The notes: generated from the sequence alone by a model not told the origin. A stretch of DNA of 64,000 bases from JBGOTP01 sp963717075 (GCA_963717075.1 CAVQVI010000006.1:248001-312000); one strand, 5' to 3'; counted from the first letter of the stretch, positions 1 through 9,531 are shown. Numbers and translations are program-made.

Positions 1-759
1 CCCCCCAGTCTCCTGGGCCGTCTTGGTGCGTTTCTGTTCCGTCCGCCACTTCTGACGCTGACCGTGCGCCTCGCCAACGGGACGGAGCAGCCGTTTCGGT
101 TCATCGAGGGTATGGCGCGGTCGGGGTTTCTGTTGAGTCCGTTCGTCCAGAACCAGCTGGATTTTGCAGCGGTTGCCACCAATACGTGGGCCACCCTGGA
201 AGCCAAGTTGGTCGTTGCGTTTCGGATTGATACGCTTTCGGAGTCGGGCAGGAGGTTCTTTGGCGAGCCTTTCGACTACTCTCTCACGGTGCTGCAACTC
301 GATCCGGACGCCGCACGCGCGCGCGGCGTCGGCGTCGCGAGGGCCGGCCGACGCACGGAGGTCGCTCGTCAGATGGCCGCTCTTTCATCAGTCAAGCCGC
401 CCTTTGCCGAGGCGCAGGAGACCACCCTGTTTACGCTCGCGCCCTCCCGATTTGTCTTGCCGGTACATTCGGCGAGCCTCGTGCGCGCAGGGTTTGGCAT
501 TCGGCCAGTAGCGTGGGATCCGGGGAATACGACGGATGGCGTCTGCTTCCGCATCTCTGAGATCGGTGAAGGTGGAGCGGGTCGGAAGGTGTTCGAGCGC
601 TGCCTGGATCCGGCCTCCCGCGTCGCGGATCGACCCGTGCAGACAGCGGAGGTCTCTGTCGGATTGAGATCCCCGGGGACGCTGGTGTTCGAGACCGACT
701 GCAGAGGGAACTGCAACTGGGACTGGTCGTACTGGAAGGACATCGACATCGAACCCTGA
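1..759 (+). CDS. C-terminal part of an unrecognised protein, cut by the window edge
   Basis: The frame is open from base 1 to the TGA at 757-759. The first available start is a GTG at 64, but the reading continues upstream as a hydrophobic stretch (LLGRLGAFLF), so this is probably the tail of a larger protein. About 250 residues are visible. They look like a soluble, beta-rich domain with several Cys near the end (CRGNCNW). I recognise no family. Its position beside a polysaccharide locus, and the possible membrane segment before a soluble tail, would fit a cell-envelope protein, but that is inference. It converges on the minus-strand glycosyltransferase that ends at 900. Confidence 0.6.
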   Translation, partial: PPSLLGRLGAFLFRPPLLTLTVRLANGTEQPFRFIEGMARSGFLLSPFVQNQLDFAAVATNTWATLEAKLVVAFRIDTLSESGRRFFGEPFDYSLTVLQLDPDAARARGVGVARAGRRTEVARQMAALSSVKPPFAEAQETTLFTLAPSRFVLPVHSASLVRAGFGIRPVAWDPGNTTDGVCFRISEIGEGGAGRKVFERCLDPASRVADRPVQTAEVSVGLRSPGTLVFETDCRGNCNWDWSYWKDIDIEP

Positions 760-837
760 ACCAGTCCTCTTGCCTGCTGACTCGGTAACGGCAGATTGCG
801 ACGTCACCGGAGAGAACGCTGAACATCGCAGAGAATG

Positions 838-900
838 CACCATGCAAGATCTTTTGCGTGTTCTGCGACCTCCGCGGTGTATGTGGTCTCACCCCCAAAT
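838..900. repeat. CCGCGG-type inverted-repeat element, copy 1
   Basis: The stretch contains the arm GACCTCCGCGGTGTATGTGG next to CTGCGA/CTCTGCGATG-type sequence. The same arm recurs at 17396-17512 and 22385-22450. On the minus strand it begins directly at the stop codon of the giant glycosyltransferase. It can form an imperfect hairpin and may act as a terminator, which is inference. Confidence 0.55.
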
Positions 901-2345
901 CACAGGAGCCGGTCGCGGAGGCGGCGGCGTACGCGACGGTACGACTCCAGCCAGTTCGGATTTGAAGCAGCCTGCAGTCGATCCTGGACGAAGCGATCCG
1001 CCGCGAGCAATCGCGGGAGCACGCTCGACCTCGCCACGAACCGGCGAAGCGCCTGTCCCACGGGCGTTCTGCGAAGCCGCTGCCCCGCTGTCGTGGACAT
1101 CACACCGGCCAGTTCCCCAATCTGTCTGCTGAGGCTCTCCACGTCCTGTGCAGGGATCGGCGCGATCGTGTCGTAGGCCCGACCTTCCGCCTTCGCCGCG
1201 TGCTTCGGCGGACCGCCGTAGTCTTGACGGAGGCGGTCAGGTCGGGCGTGACCGGGAAGTCGGGCGTTTCCGTAGGCCCGACCTTCAGGTCGGGCGTGAC
1301 TGGGAAGCCCGAAATCACCGGCGTTGAGATTGAGGAACTCGATCTTCCGCATGACGCTTGCGAGCGTCTGGGCCGCCTTCACACTGGCGCCATCGTCGAC
1401 CATCGAGAACCACTCCTGAATCTTCCCCCGCGTTCGCTCGACGTCGAAGATCACACGAAGAAGGCTGTGCAGGCCGTCGCGGAGCTCCCCGGCGGAAAGA
1501 GATGCCTCGCCTGAGTGCGGATCGCTCACCACCAGATCGAGCGACCCGGCCAGTGTGCGCAGCAGCGTATCGGTCTGCTCGTCGAACGCTTCCAGGTGAC
1601 GCAGGAACTCCGGCTTCGCCAGTAGCGCCGTCGCTGGCTCGACGAGGTCGGCGATCCAGCGCACCTGCAGCTCGTCATCCCGTCCCGGATGCTTGCGGTA
1701 GAAGACAACGGCCATTTCGCCGGCGCCGAATTCTCTGCGCGCGAAAGCGTCGAGGTCCATGTCGTGATCGTGCGCCGCGCGCGCACCAGCGGCATACGTG
1801 ATGCGCAGGCCCCGCGGCAGCAGCCTGAGCGCGAATTCGGAGTCTTCGAACGCGGCCCGCCGGAAACATGGATCGAAACGGACACCGGCGTTCGCCGCGT
1901 CGACGAGGAACTCGCGCTTGAGCGAGATATTGCTGGTGTAGAAGAACCGGTGATCCAACCTGGAGAGGCGAGGAATGAGATTGTACGCGAACTGTTGTGT
2001 GGCATCCCCGCCGACGTACTCCATCACCGCGTTCCGCGGCGCCGTATCGATCCAGTCGATGTGCCCGAGAACAGCCGTTCCCGGCTCGGGACTGGCTGCG
2101 TGCGTGAGCAAATGCTGCTCGAGCAGCCGCTCGTCGGCGATGATGTCGTCGCCAATGAACAGCACCAGGTCGCCGGCCGCCTCTTCGATACCCAGGTTGC
2201 GTGCGGCGCCCGGTCCGGCATGCTCCTGCCCGAGGTACCGCAGCGCGAAGGTACCGTTACGCGACTCCAGAGCCGACTGTGTCCCATCCGTCGACCCATC
2301 GTCCACGACCAGCACCTCGAATTCCTGAGGCAGGATCGATTGACG
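900..2345 (-). CDS. Giant glycosyltransferase, segment 3: C-terminal GT2 domain
   Basis: This is the third reading segment of one gene that starts at 4612. It opens with a GT2 core (VLVVDDGSTDGT, then LVLFIGDDIIADERL), followed by about 250 residues of extension ending in an Arg-rich tail (RRLRDRLL). GT-A fold enzymes of this family transfer sugars from nucleotide donors in the cytoplasm during surface-glycan assembly. The frame joins the GT4 segment by a one-base shift near 2335, where CLDALS is followed by QEFEVLVVDDGS in another frame. A palindromic repeat is inserted in frame near 1170-1310. A pipeline would call this piece as its own ORF, but no good ribosome site precedes it. Confidence 0.8.
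   Translation of the reverse strand, partial: RQSILPQEFEVLVVDDGSTDGTQSALESRNGTFALRYLGQEHAGPGAARNLGIEEAAGDLVLFIGDDIIADERLLEQHLLTHAASPEPGTAVLGHIDWIDTAPRNAVMEYVGGDATQQFAYNLIPRLSRLDHRFFYTSNISLKREFLVDAANAGVRFDPCFRRAAFEDSEFALRLLPRGLRITYAAGARAAHDHDMDLDAFARREFGAGEMAVVFYRKHPGRDDELQVRWIADLVEPATALLAKPEFLRHLEAFDEQTDTLLRTLAGSLDLVVSDPHSGEASLSAGELRDGLHSLLRVIFDVERTRGKIQEWFSMVDDGASVKAAQTLASVMRKIEFLNLNAGDFGLPSHARPEGRAYGNARLPGHARPDRLRQDYGGPPKHAAKAEGRAYDTIAPIPAQDVESLSRQIGELAGVMSTTAGQRLRRTPVGQALRRFVARSSVLPRLLAADRFVQDRLQAASNPNWLESYRRVRRRLRDRLL
1170..1312. repeat. GGTCGGGC palindrome cluster inside a glycosyltransferase gene
   Basis: The stretch contains CGTAGGCCCGACCTTCAGGT followed by CGGGCGT near 1279-1303, plus degenerate partial copies. 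The same unit occurs at 4262-4445, 21775-21895 and 25389-25505. On the minus strand it is read in frame as ARPEGRAYG-like peptide within the tail of the GT2 segment. Confidence 0.8.
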
Positions 2346-3120
2346 GGCTCAGCGCGTCGAGGCAGGCGAGCAGCTTCTCTTTTCTGTTGTGAGTCGGGAT
2401 CACGACGGTGACGCGGACACCGAGCCAGTATGGAGAGCGCTCGACCCGTTGGATCGGGACGTCGACGCGCCGACGCCCCACTCTCGGACGCGCGGCACGC
2501 ACCTCCTCGCTGATGTGGACCAGCCGCCTGGCGATCGTGTCCCATGAAAACCGATCCAGGACCGCCGCACGCGCCGCCGCACCGACTGCAGCGGCGGCCT
2601 CGCGCTCGTTGTACACCCGTCGAAGCTGCTCGACAATGCTCGCGCCATGGGGATCGGCCCAGATAGGTTGATTCGTGATCTTCAGCGAGCGCGCATCCAC
2701 TCCATCAGCAACCGGGATCATGGAGTATTCGATTGGGAAGCAGTTCCCCTGCGCGCAATAGGCTGTCGGTCCGCCAAACAGTGGCGTGATCACCGGAAGC
2801 CCGCAGGCCATGGCGTCGAGGATCTTCATGCCGAAACCCTCGCCCCGGTGCGTGGAGATGAAGGCGTCACACGACTTGTAGAGGCGGATCAGTTCACGCT
2901 TGTCGGTGAAGGTGGTGATGTACTCGATCGGCGCGCGGCCGGTCCGCCGACTGAGCCACTCGCGAAGCGACGTGTCGCGCGAAGTGGCGCCGTAATCTTT
3001 GACGACCAGCGCAACGTCCTCTCCCGCCGCGAACGCCCGGTCGTAGGCTTCGATCGCAGCAACCGTCCCGTACCGCGCGAGGTCGTGCGAGTTGGTCACC
3101 GTGAGGATGCGAAACGTCGC
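2257..3120 (-). CDS. Giant glycosyltransferase, segment 2: central GT4-type domain
   Basis: This is the middle reading segment of the gene starting at 4612. It carries the GT-B, family-4 signature: LTVTNSHDLARYGT, VVKDYG, then THRGEGFGMKILDAMACGLP with the conserved donor-binding EGFG and downstream Glu/Ala helix. It ends by entering the next GT2 domain (VTVVIPTHNRKEKLLACLDA). It is linked to segment 1 by a frame change near 3113, where IHEVEPPSATER in one frame continues as FRILTVTNS in another. It probably adds a second sugar to the same glycan as the two flanking GT2 domains. Frame breaks at both ends may be sequencing errors or real decay. Confidence 0.8.
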   Translation of the reverse strand, partial: ATFRILTVTNSHDLARYGTVAAIEAYDRAFAAGEDVALVVKDYGATSRDTSLREWLSRRTGRAPIEYITTFTDKRELIRLYKSCDAFISTHRGEGFGMKILDAMACGLPVITPLFGGPTAYCAQGNCFPIEYSMIPVADGVDARSLKITNQPIWADPHGASIVEQLRRVYNEREAAAAVGAAARAAVLDRFSWDTIARRLVHISEEVRAARPRVGRRRVDVPIQRVERSPYWLGVRVTVVIPTHNRKEKLLACLDALSPSIDPASGIRGAGRGRWVDGWDTVGSGVA

Positions 3121-4612
3121 GCTCCGTCGCGCTGGGCGGCTCCACCTCGTGGATTTCGCCCGAGTACCCATGGTGGAGGACACGACAGTCGTCGCCCGAG
3201 ACGCCGATCTGCTTCAAGACCGTCTCGCAGAACTCGCTCACCGGAAGCTTGACGCGGTGATTCTGCCGGAGCGACTGCATCCAGTAGTCCCAGGGTTCCA
3301 GGTTGGGGCAACCGAACATGTAGTTCGTCACGAACATCTCGAGATTGACGTCTCCGTTCAGTTCGAGGTTGAGATGGCGTGGCCAGTAGTGCGCGAACTT
3401 GATCTGCGCGCCCCCGATCGGCGCGTCGGCAAGCGCCAGGCGACTGAGGCGTTTGCGCACGTCACGCGGAACAGTCTCCGAGACGGTCCCTCCGCTTATG
3501 AGGACGGGGGCGCCGATGGCCGCGAGCGCGGAGGCCAATTCGACGTTGACCCAGGTGAAGGCGCTCGCCTGTCCAAGATCGTCCGCCAGGTAGAGGCAGT
3601 CTTCCGCCAGCGACCGAATCTTCGCGGGCGCCGGCGCCGAGGTGCGCTCCGCCGCGATGCGATCCTTCAACAGGTACTCGTCCTCGTCGACGCGAACGAT
3701 GCCGCGCCACCTGCTGAGAAACAGCGCGGCGTTCGCGTCATCGTCCGCCGTTCGCCCCTCCGAGATCTGGCCGTAGTGGTAAATGAACCCGCGCGTGCAG
3801 CAGACCACCTTCCGTCCGCGCTGGCGTACGCGCAGACACAAATCGGTGTCTTCGTACCCGTTGACGTAGGCTTCGTCGAACCCCCGGCAGTCCTCGAACA
3901 GTGCGCGAGCGATCAGCAGGCACGCGCCGTTCACTGCCTGGTACTCACGCTCCTGATTCACGCACGGCAGCGACGCGTCAAGGTGCGGATACAGATGCCG
4001 AGGCACGCCTCCCGGCCCGAACACAACGCCGGTGTGATAGACGATGTTGGTGTACGGGAAGAGCTGTTTGATGCCGACGATGCCGATGCCCCGATCGGAC
4101 TGGGCGAGCTCGAGCATCGCGTCCAGCCACCCTGGCTGCACGAGCGTGTCGTTGTTCAGGAACAGGAGATACTCGCCTCGAGCCGCGCGCGCACCGGTGT
4201 TGTTGGCGCGGCCGAAGCCGAGATTGGTGGACTGACGCAGATAGTGCAACAGGCGGGAATGTCGATCCCCAACGCCCGACCTGAAGGTCGGGCCTACGTT
4301 CGTCTCCAAGGTCCGGCCTACGTTCGCCTCCAAGGTCCGGCCTACGTTCATCTCCGAGGTCGGGCCTACGTTCGAATCCTCGCCGCCCGACCTGAAGGTC
4401 GGGCCTACGTTCATCTCCAAGGTCCAGCCCGCGTTCGCGTCAAGCGTCGCGTCGTTGGCGGCAAACCACTCCGCCGTTCCGTCGGTCGACGCGTTGTCGA
4501 CCACGATGACTTCGTACGAAGCCGTCGTGCCCGTGTTTCGCCAGATCCGATCAAGGCATTGGCCTGTGAACGCCAGCTTGTTGAGGACGGGAATGACGAT
4601 GGAGACCTTCAC
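3105..4612 (-). CDS. Giant glycosyltransferase, segment 1: N-terminal GT2 domain with repeat insertion
   Basis: The start is a GTG at 4612 whose GTGA overlaps the TGA of the upstream methyltransferase (4609-4611), suggesting translational coupling. A GT2 domain follows (VSIVIPVLNKLAF, EVIVVDNASTDGT, LLFLNNDTLVQPGW), with the acceptor-side motif GYEDTDLCLR and then a linker to the GT4 segment. Between the first strand-helix unit and NLGFGRANNTG lie about 55 extra residues of repeating NVGPTFRSG type, encoded by palindromic repeats at 4262-4445. With segments 2 and 3 this would be a roughly 1,240-residue GT2-GT4-GT2 protein, an architecture known from O-antigen and capsule loci. Confidence 0.85.
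4262..4445. repeat. In-frame array of GGTCGGGC palindromes within a GT2 domain
   Basis: Two full copies of GCCCGACCTGAAGGTCGGGC followed by CTACG lie near 4267-4292 and 4388-4413. Between them are several half-units of the form AGGTCCGGCCTACGTTCxTC. On the minus strand the array reads through without a stop as NVGPTFRSG / NVGRTLE-type peptides. It looks like a mobile or expanding repeat that has kept the reading frame. Confidence 0.9.
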
Positions 4613-5533
4613 GCCACCTTCTCCATCCAGAACGCGCCGCCGGGGTTCTTCAAGCACAGAGGCATGTGCGCGCGGAACCATTCGGGGTCACGCTGGATCA
4701 TGTGGCTCCCAAACAACAGGATCTTGAAGCTCGCGTTGAACTCCAGGAACGCGCGCAGGATGTACTGTTCATTCCACGCCCTCCCCTGCTGCAGCCAGTC
4801 CAACGGGTACTCGAACCCCGGAAAGATGTCGTGCAAATGGACGATGGTTCCAGGCGCGAGCCTCGGCAGAATCTCGAAGAACAGGTGGTTTACGTCGCTT
4901 CCGACCTTGGACACGTGCGTGGAGTCGATGAACAGGATGTCATTCGCGCCGAGCGCGTCGAAGAGCGCGAGATCGATCTCCTGCAGGCGGGACCGAATTA
5001 CTCGCGACCGCTGGCGATCTGCTTCGGTGATCAGGCTGAGGAGCAGCTGGGGATGGGGCTCGATGAAACAGGTCTCGACGCTGTCGCCGAGAAAGTGCTC
5101 GCTCGTATCGAGCGTCAGAGCCGAGGTGTACCCCGAACCGACTTCGATCACGCGTTTGGGCCGCAGATGCCGAAGCATGGTGTAGAAGAAGATTCCGTCG
5201 GCGTAGGAGTAGGACGGATTGTCGAACCGGTACCGGAAGCCGGCAGAGCCCTCTTCCGTGAACGGCATCGAGGGATAGTACCCGGGCAAGCTCGTTCAGG
5301 AGCGTGAACTGCGCGGCCTCGTTCAGATCGATGCCGGCGAGGGACTCACCGCGGACCCGGCGTCCGGATGCCTGGATGTCTTCAAGCGAAGGAATGGGGG
5401 AATAGTAGTGGCCGGCCGGCACGAAGCTGTGGGGCGTGGCCACCGCTCGAGCGGGTTCGCTGCCTGGACGGCCGGGAAAACCCGCCAGACGCTTCAATGC
5501 GCGCGTGATGCCGGCGAAGGTCGGCGTGTTCAA
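4609..5533 (-). CDS. Class I SAM-dependent methyltransferase, frameshifted near its start
   Basis: The main frame (5289 to 4609) has a Rossmann-type methyltransferase: RVIEVGSGYTSAL as SAM motif I, ETCFIEPHPQL as the acidic loop, DILFIDSTHVSK as motif III, then IVHLHDIFPGFEYP. This resembles the Methyltransf_24 group found in glycan clusters. About 80 residues upstream continue in another frame (SLEDIQASGRRV to LLNELA) back to a TTG at 5533, which overlaps the TGA of the upstream glycosyltransferase. The two frames meet near 5283 (GCCCGGG). It probably methylates a sugar or chain terminus, but the substrate is unknown. Its stop overlaps the GTG of the giant glycosyltransferase. Confidence 0.8.
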
Positions 5534-7911
5534 CCCTCCTGTACAGTGATGGACGCCGGATCCGCGGCGGCGAGCACGCGCTCGACGAATTCGCTGACCG
5601 CCCGCCCGGGCGTCGGATCGAAGGGTGGCCGTACGACAGGCACGAGGGATGTCGAGCTCAACTCCGGATGGAAGTACGGATCCTCGGTAAACGAACGCGC
5701 CCGAAGGTAGCGCGCGAGCTGCTCGATGTCGTGCGCGGAATCTTCGCGCTTCCTCGAGTACGACTCGTGATGAATGAGTCTGGCGTAGGGTGTATAGACC
5801 ACGCGGAACCCGGCTCTGCCGGCCTCCATGCACAGCACGACGTCGCTGAACGACAGGCGGAACCGCTCATCGAACCCTCCAACCCGCTCGAAGACGTCCT
5901 TCCGCATCATCTGACAGGCCGCCGTCACGGCGAGATAGTTCCGATAGCCCTCCGGTGAACCAAAGACACTCGACGCCCCTTCGGGAGCCTTCGAGAAAAT
6001 ATGATCGACCAGACCACCAGGACCAAAGGCGACACCGGCGTGCTGAATCGTTCGATTCGGGTACAGGAGCTTCGCACCAACGACCCCGATCCCGGGCCGT
6101 TCGGCCCAGCGGACGAGCTCGTCCAGCCAATCGGGCCCGATGACCTCGATGTCGTTGTTGAGAAACAACAGCAGGTCGCCGCGCGCAGCGGCGGCGCCCG
6201 CGTTGCACGCCGCCGAAAAGTTGAACGGACGATTGAAGGGCACGATTCGGCCGTGTGCGCCATCCTCGATCGTGCGGTACAACCCGAGCACCTCCCGCTC
6301 GGTCGAACCGTTGTCGACGATGACGAGTTCATGACGCCGGTAGCTGGTCTCGTGCAGCAGCCCGCGCACACACATCTTGAGCACCGCGGCCGCGTTGCGA
6401 TTGGGAATCACGACCGAGACCAGGGGCTGTCTGTCAGCCGACGAGGCTGGCCAGACGCCGCGCCACGTGCCATGTGCGTATGACACCTCGGCCCGCAGAC
6501 CGAGCCTGGCGTAGTGATCCCGAATCGCGGCCGCTTCCCCGTCGCTCGGTCCGGCATTCCAGGCGGCGTCGCGATGATAGAGGCAACGCGGGAGACGTCG
6601 AACCCTGGCGGTCGGCCCGTACGCGCGCAGCAGCAGGTCCCACTCTTCGGCGCCGTCCACGCCGTTCCGGAATCCTCCAACGGCCGCGACGACGCTCGAT
6701 CGCATCATCGCCAGACGGCCGATGTAGTTGAAGGACAACAGGTACTCGGGCGACCACTCCGGCTTGAAGTGCGGGTCGTGGCGTCGCTGATTGCGGCGCT
6801 CGATGAGATCGTGGTCCGAGTAGACGAGGTCGCAATCCGGGGACGAGTCGAGCATCCTCGCGACCTCGTAGAGCGCATCCGGCTCCAGGACATCGTCCTG
6901 ATCCAGGAGCGCGACATAGTCGCCGCGCGCACTGGCGAGCGCAGCATTCCACGCATCGCTGCGCGAGCCCGCGGCCGGGACATCAATCAGCCGGACGCGC
7001 GCGTCGAGTCGCGCGCGCGCGGTCGCGCGTTCGGTGCCCGGCATCGCAGCGTCGGTGGCAACCAGAATCCATTCCCAGCCAGGATACGTCTGACCCTCCA
7101 TGCTCCGCCGCGTCCGGCTGGACTGCCAGGTCGCCGAGTCACGAATCAGCGTGATGATGGTGAACACGCGCGGCTGATCCCTGGACCATCGGCGCTGCGC
7201 GCGAAGCGCGCCGAGCGACGGCAGCTGCTCCCGCACCCAGAGCCGATAGAGACGCTCGCCGTGAACGGGCCGCATGCCGAACCACAAGCCGCGAAGGCCG
7301 TGTTCGGCGACTGCCGAACGCACCAGCCACAACAGGTCGGCGAGCGAACGGGGCCACTCGACTGACGGGTTTCCCCACACGCCGCGCACCGCGTGCGCCG
7401 TGTCGTCCGCAGGCTTGGTGGTGAGCACGATGCGCGCCGACCCCTTCCCCGGAGCCCGGACGCGCAGGGTTCGCCAGCTCCGGCCGAATCGCGCGCCCGC
7501 ACGAACGACCAACCGCGCGGAGGCCTCCGCGCCCTGGGTGCGCACGAGCATCTCGAACACCACGCCGCCGGATCCTCGCGCGCCAACCTCGTCCGCCAAT
7601 CCGCACCAGGCGACGACCGTCGCGTTGGCCGGCAAGGCCATCTGATAGGCCACGCTGGACCGGACCGGGCACGTCAGCGCCACGGCGGGTCGGCACGGGA
7701 GGCTGGCCACCGCCACGTGCGTGAACACTTCGTCGTCATTCGCCAGGGTCTGGACCGGAGCCGTCCTGAGAAGCACGGCGCGCCGGTAGCGGATGCGATG
7801 CACGAGGTCGCCAACCCCTGCGACGCGACTGAGAACCGGTGCGATACGGGAGAGCAGTTGAGCGGTCACAGGCGGAGGGTCGATTGCCCGAGGATTGTAC
7901 TCAATGGACAA
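5530..7911 (-). CDS. Two-domain GT2 glycosyltransferase
   Basis: The protein is about 790 residues. Roughly residues 60-180 form a beta-rich N-terminal region. Residues about 245-480 are a first GT2 domain (VFTIITLIRDS, YVALLDQDDVLEPDAL). Residues about 510-770 are a second GT2 domain (LVSVVIPNRNAAAVL, ELVIVDNGSTEREV, LLLFLNNDIEVIGPDWL). Both domains keep the DxD-like acidic cluster that binds the metal and nucleotide sugar. The layout matches the double GT2 proteins of rhamnan and O-antigen loci. The longest frame begins with TTG at 7911, but a GTG at 7869 is also possible, and neither has a convincing ribosome site. It is the first gene of a minus-strand run continuing to 900 with overlapping start and stop codons. 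Confidence 0.9.
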   Translation of the reverse strand: MSIEYNPRAIDPPPVTAQLLSRIAPVLSRVAGVGDLVHRIRYRRAVLLRTAPVQTLANDDEVFTHVAVASLPCRPAVALTCPVRSSVAYQMALPANATVVAWCGLADEVGARGSGGVVFEMLVRTQGAEASARLVVRAGARFGRSWRTLRVRAPGKGSARIVLTTKPADDTAHAVRGVWGNPSVEWPRSLADLLWLVRSAVAEHGLRGLWFGMRPVHGERLYRLWVREQLPSLGALRAQRRWSRDQPRVFTIITLIRDSATWQSSRTRRSMEGQTYPGWEWILVATDAAMPGTERATARARLDARVRLIDVPAAGSRSDAWNAALASARGDYVALLDQDDVLEPDALYEVARMLDSSPDCDLVYSDHDLIERRNQRRHDPHFKPEWSPEYLLSFNYIGRLAMMRSSVVAAVGGFRNGVDGAEEWDLLLRAYGPTARVRRLPRCLYHRDAAWNAGPSDGEAAAIRDHYARLGLRAEVSYAHGTWRGVWPASSADRQPLVSVVIPNRNAAAVLKMCVRGLLHETSYRRHELVIVDNGSTEREVLGLYRTIEDGAHGRIVPFNRPFNFSAACNAGAAAARGDLLLFLNNDIEVIGPDWLDELVRWAERPGIGVVGAKLLYPNRTIQHAGVAFGPGGLVDHIFSKAPEGASSVFGSPEGYRNYLAVTAACQMMRKDVFERVGGFDERFRLSFSDVVLCMEAGRAGFRVVYTPYARLIHHESYSRKREDSAHDIEQLARYLRARSFTEDPYFHPELSSTSLVPVVRPPFDPTPGRAVSEFVERVLAAADPASITVQEG

Positions 7912-7924
7912 GTCTGGACAGGCC

Positions 7925-9310
7925 TTACTTCGTGTCTGCGTATAAGTTCTGCTTGGTTTGCTTCAGGTACTCCAGCCGCTCCTTGAGTGTGTCGTCTCTC
8001 GACGGGGCGTAAATCGACTGCCCGGTGAGTGTGTCGCACATCGAGATGTCCTCGTACTTGAGGTAACAGTCTTTCCAGCCTTGCTTCAGCTGGCGGTAGT
8101 AATCGAATGCAAACCGCTCCTGGCTCCGAATCGGGACCGTGCCCGCCACGGTCGCCGTCAGCACGCCGAGCGCAGTCAGTCGTAACCATCCCGTGGGAAC
8201 GGTCAGCAAAGACAAATAGAGGCCCAGCAGCCCTGGCTCCATGTACATCACGTAGCGTGAGACCTGGGCCTCCGCCACGCCCAGACACGACCGGCCATAG
8301 GCTGCGACAAGGCTGAACACGAGAGGAAAGACGATCAAGATGGAGGCGATGACGTATGGCTGCGCGCGCGCGTTCCCCGAGATCCAGAGGCGCCCGCCAT
8401 TCATCGCCAAGGCCCACAGCATCCATCCGAGAAGCAGGGCTCCGATCACACCGGGGAACACCCCCAGTCCCTTCGCTCCAACGAGATTGGCAAACATCAG
8501 GAATATGAATTGCGAGTAGATCCCTGGAGACTGCAACATGTTCGGCTTGCAATCCACGGCTGGAGAGTAAATGTATCCGACAAAAAACGATGCGAACGAC
8601 ATCACAGACACCAGCAGGGCACCTGCGAAATACATCCGTCCCCATTTCACGCGCCTGACGTTCTTCCAATAGTCCACGACGAGCACCAGAGGCGTGATGA
8701 GCCCCAGGAACAATCCGAACTCTGTGTAAATCGTGACAAAGTTGATGATCAGGACGAGGGCGTAACGCCGTGCCACGTTCGAGATCGTCCAGCAGAGGCA
8801 ATACAGAATGATCAAGAAGAGAGGCAGCGGCCCATGAGCCCAGTTGGCCACGACGAAGATCTCGCCACACTGGAGAGGCGTCAGGAAAATGAGCGGAATG
8901 CAGACATCAGAGAGAACGAGGGAGCCGCACAGTCTCTTCTTCAGCCATATCGCACACATGGCTGTCACGAGAACCAGGATACCGATGAGAAACGATTCCG
9001 TCCTGGAATTCCACTGAAAATGCGGTTCGATCAGATAAGAAACCAGGGCACCCAACCCCAGCCTGGATCCATGCTGCCATCGAAACATCTCCCACAGCGA
9101 ATGCGTTTCGAACAGCGTTGCCGTGTTGAAGTCCCACTGGTCGCTGAAGAAGATATTGACCGCGTAACGAGAGATCAACCGGAAGAGTCGAATTCCCAGG
9201 GCGACGAACACCGCACCCACGACGACAACCGGCAACCCGCGACTCCATTCCTGCTTACTCGCAACCTGGGACGGCAGGGCGGTTGCCTCAGTCCCTGCGC
9301 TGTGTTTCAT
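7925..9310 (-). CDS. Multi-pass membrane protein, possibly a GT-C-type glycosyltransferase
   Basis: The ATG at 9310 follows GGGAG with seven bases of spacing, so I prefer it to the longer frame from 9448. The product has about 460 residues with around ten hydrophobic segments (for example VVVVGAVFVALGI, SFLIGILVLVTAMCAIWL, VFPGVIGALLLGWMLWALA) and a soluble C-terminal tail of about 70 residues. A large loop after the first helix carries FFSDQWDFN, reminiscent of the acidic first loop of GT-C enzymes using lipid-phosphate sugars. Its position between glycosyltransferase and methyltransferase genes supports a role in glycan assembly or modification at the membrane. The exact function cannot be read from the sequence. 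Confidence 0.75.
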   Translation of the reverse strand: MKHSAGTEATALPSQVASKQEWSRGLPVVVVGAVFVALGIRLFRLISRYAVNIFFSDQWDFNTATLFETHSLWEMFRWQHGSRLGLGALVSYLIEPHFQWNSRTESFLIGILVLVTAMCAIWLKKRLCGSLVLSDVCIPLIFLTPLQCGEIFVVANWAHGPLPLFLIILYCLCWTISNVARRYALVLIINFVTIYTEFGLFLGLITPLVLVVDYWKNVRRVKWGRMYFAGALLVSVMSFASFFVGYIYSPAVDCKPNMLQSPGIYSQFIFLMFANLVGAKGLGVFPGVIGALLLGWMLWALAMNGGRLWISGNARAQPYVIASILIVFPLVFSLVAAYGRSCLGVAEAQVSRYVMYMEPGLLGLYLSLLTVPTGWLRLTALGVLTATVAGTVPIRSQERFAFDYYRQLKQGWKDCYLKYEDISMCDTLTGQSIYAPSRDDTLKERLEYLKQTKQNLYADTK

Positions 9311-9531
9311 GTGCCAACTCCCGCCACGTGTGCTGAACGACAGGGCCGATTGGCACTGCTTCGTCGGATTCAACCACGATTCCCGCCCGCTGTACTCGCC
9401 GCCGCCATCGCGGCCCCCCCATGCGGCAGCGGGGATGCATCCGCTCAATCAGACGTGGAGCGCGTGCTTGACTGAGTCCGCTCGGTTCACGGGATTGTAC
9501 CCAGCGCCCAAGATGGTACCATTCGCTGTCG

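Noticed and set aside
4262..4445. CRISPR-like array
   Set aside because: Repeat units are palindromic, of uneven spacing, with no unique spacers and no cas genes in the window.
3092..5185. A 697-codon plus-strand frame opposite the giant glycosyltransferase
   Set aside because: The minus strand has clear GT2, GT4 and methyltransferase motifs. The plus frame has none and includes antisense reading of the palindromic repeats.
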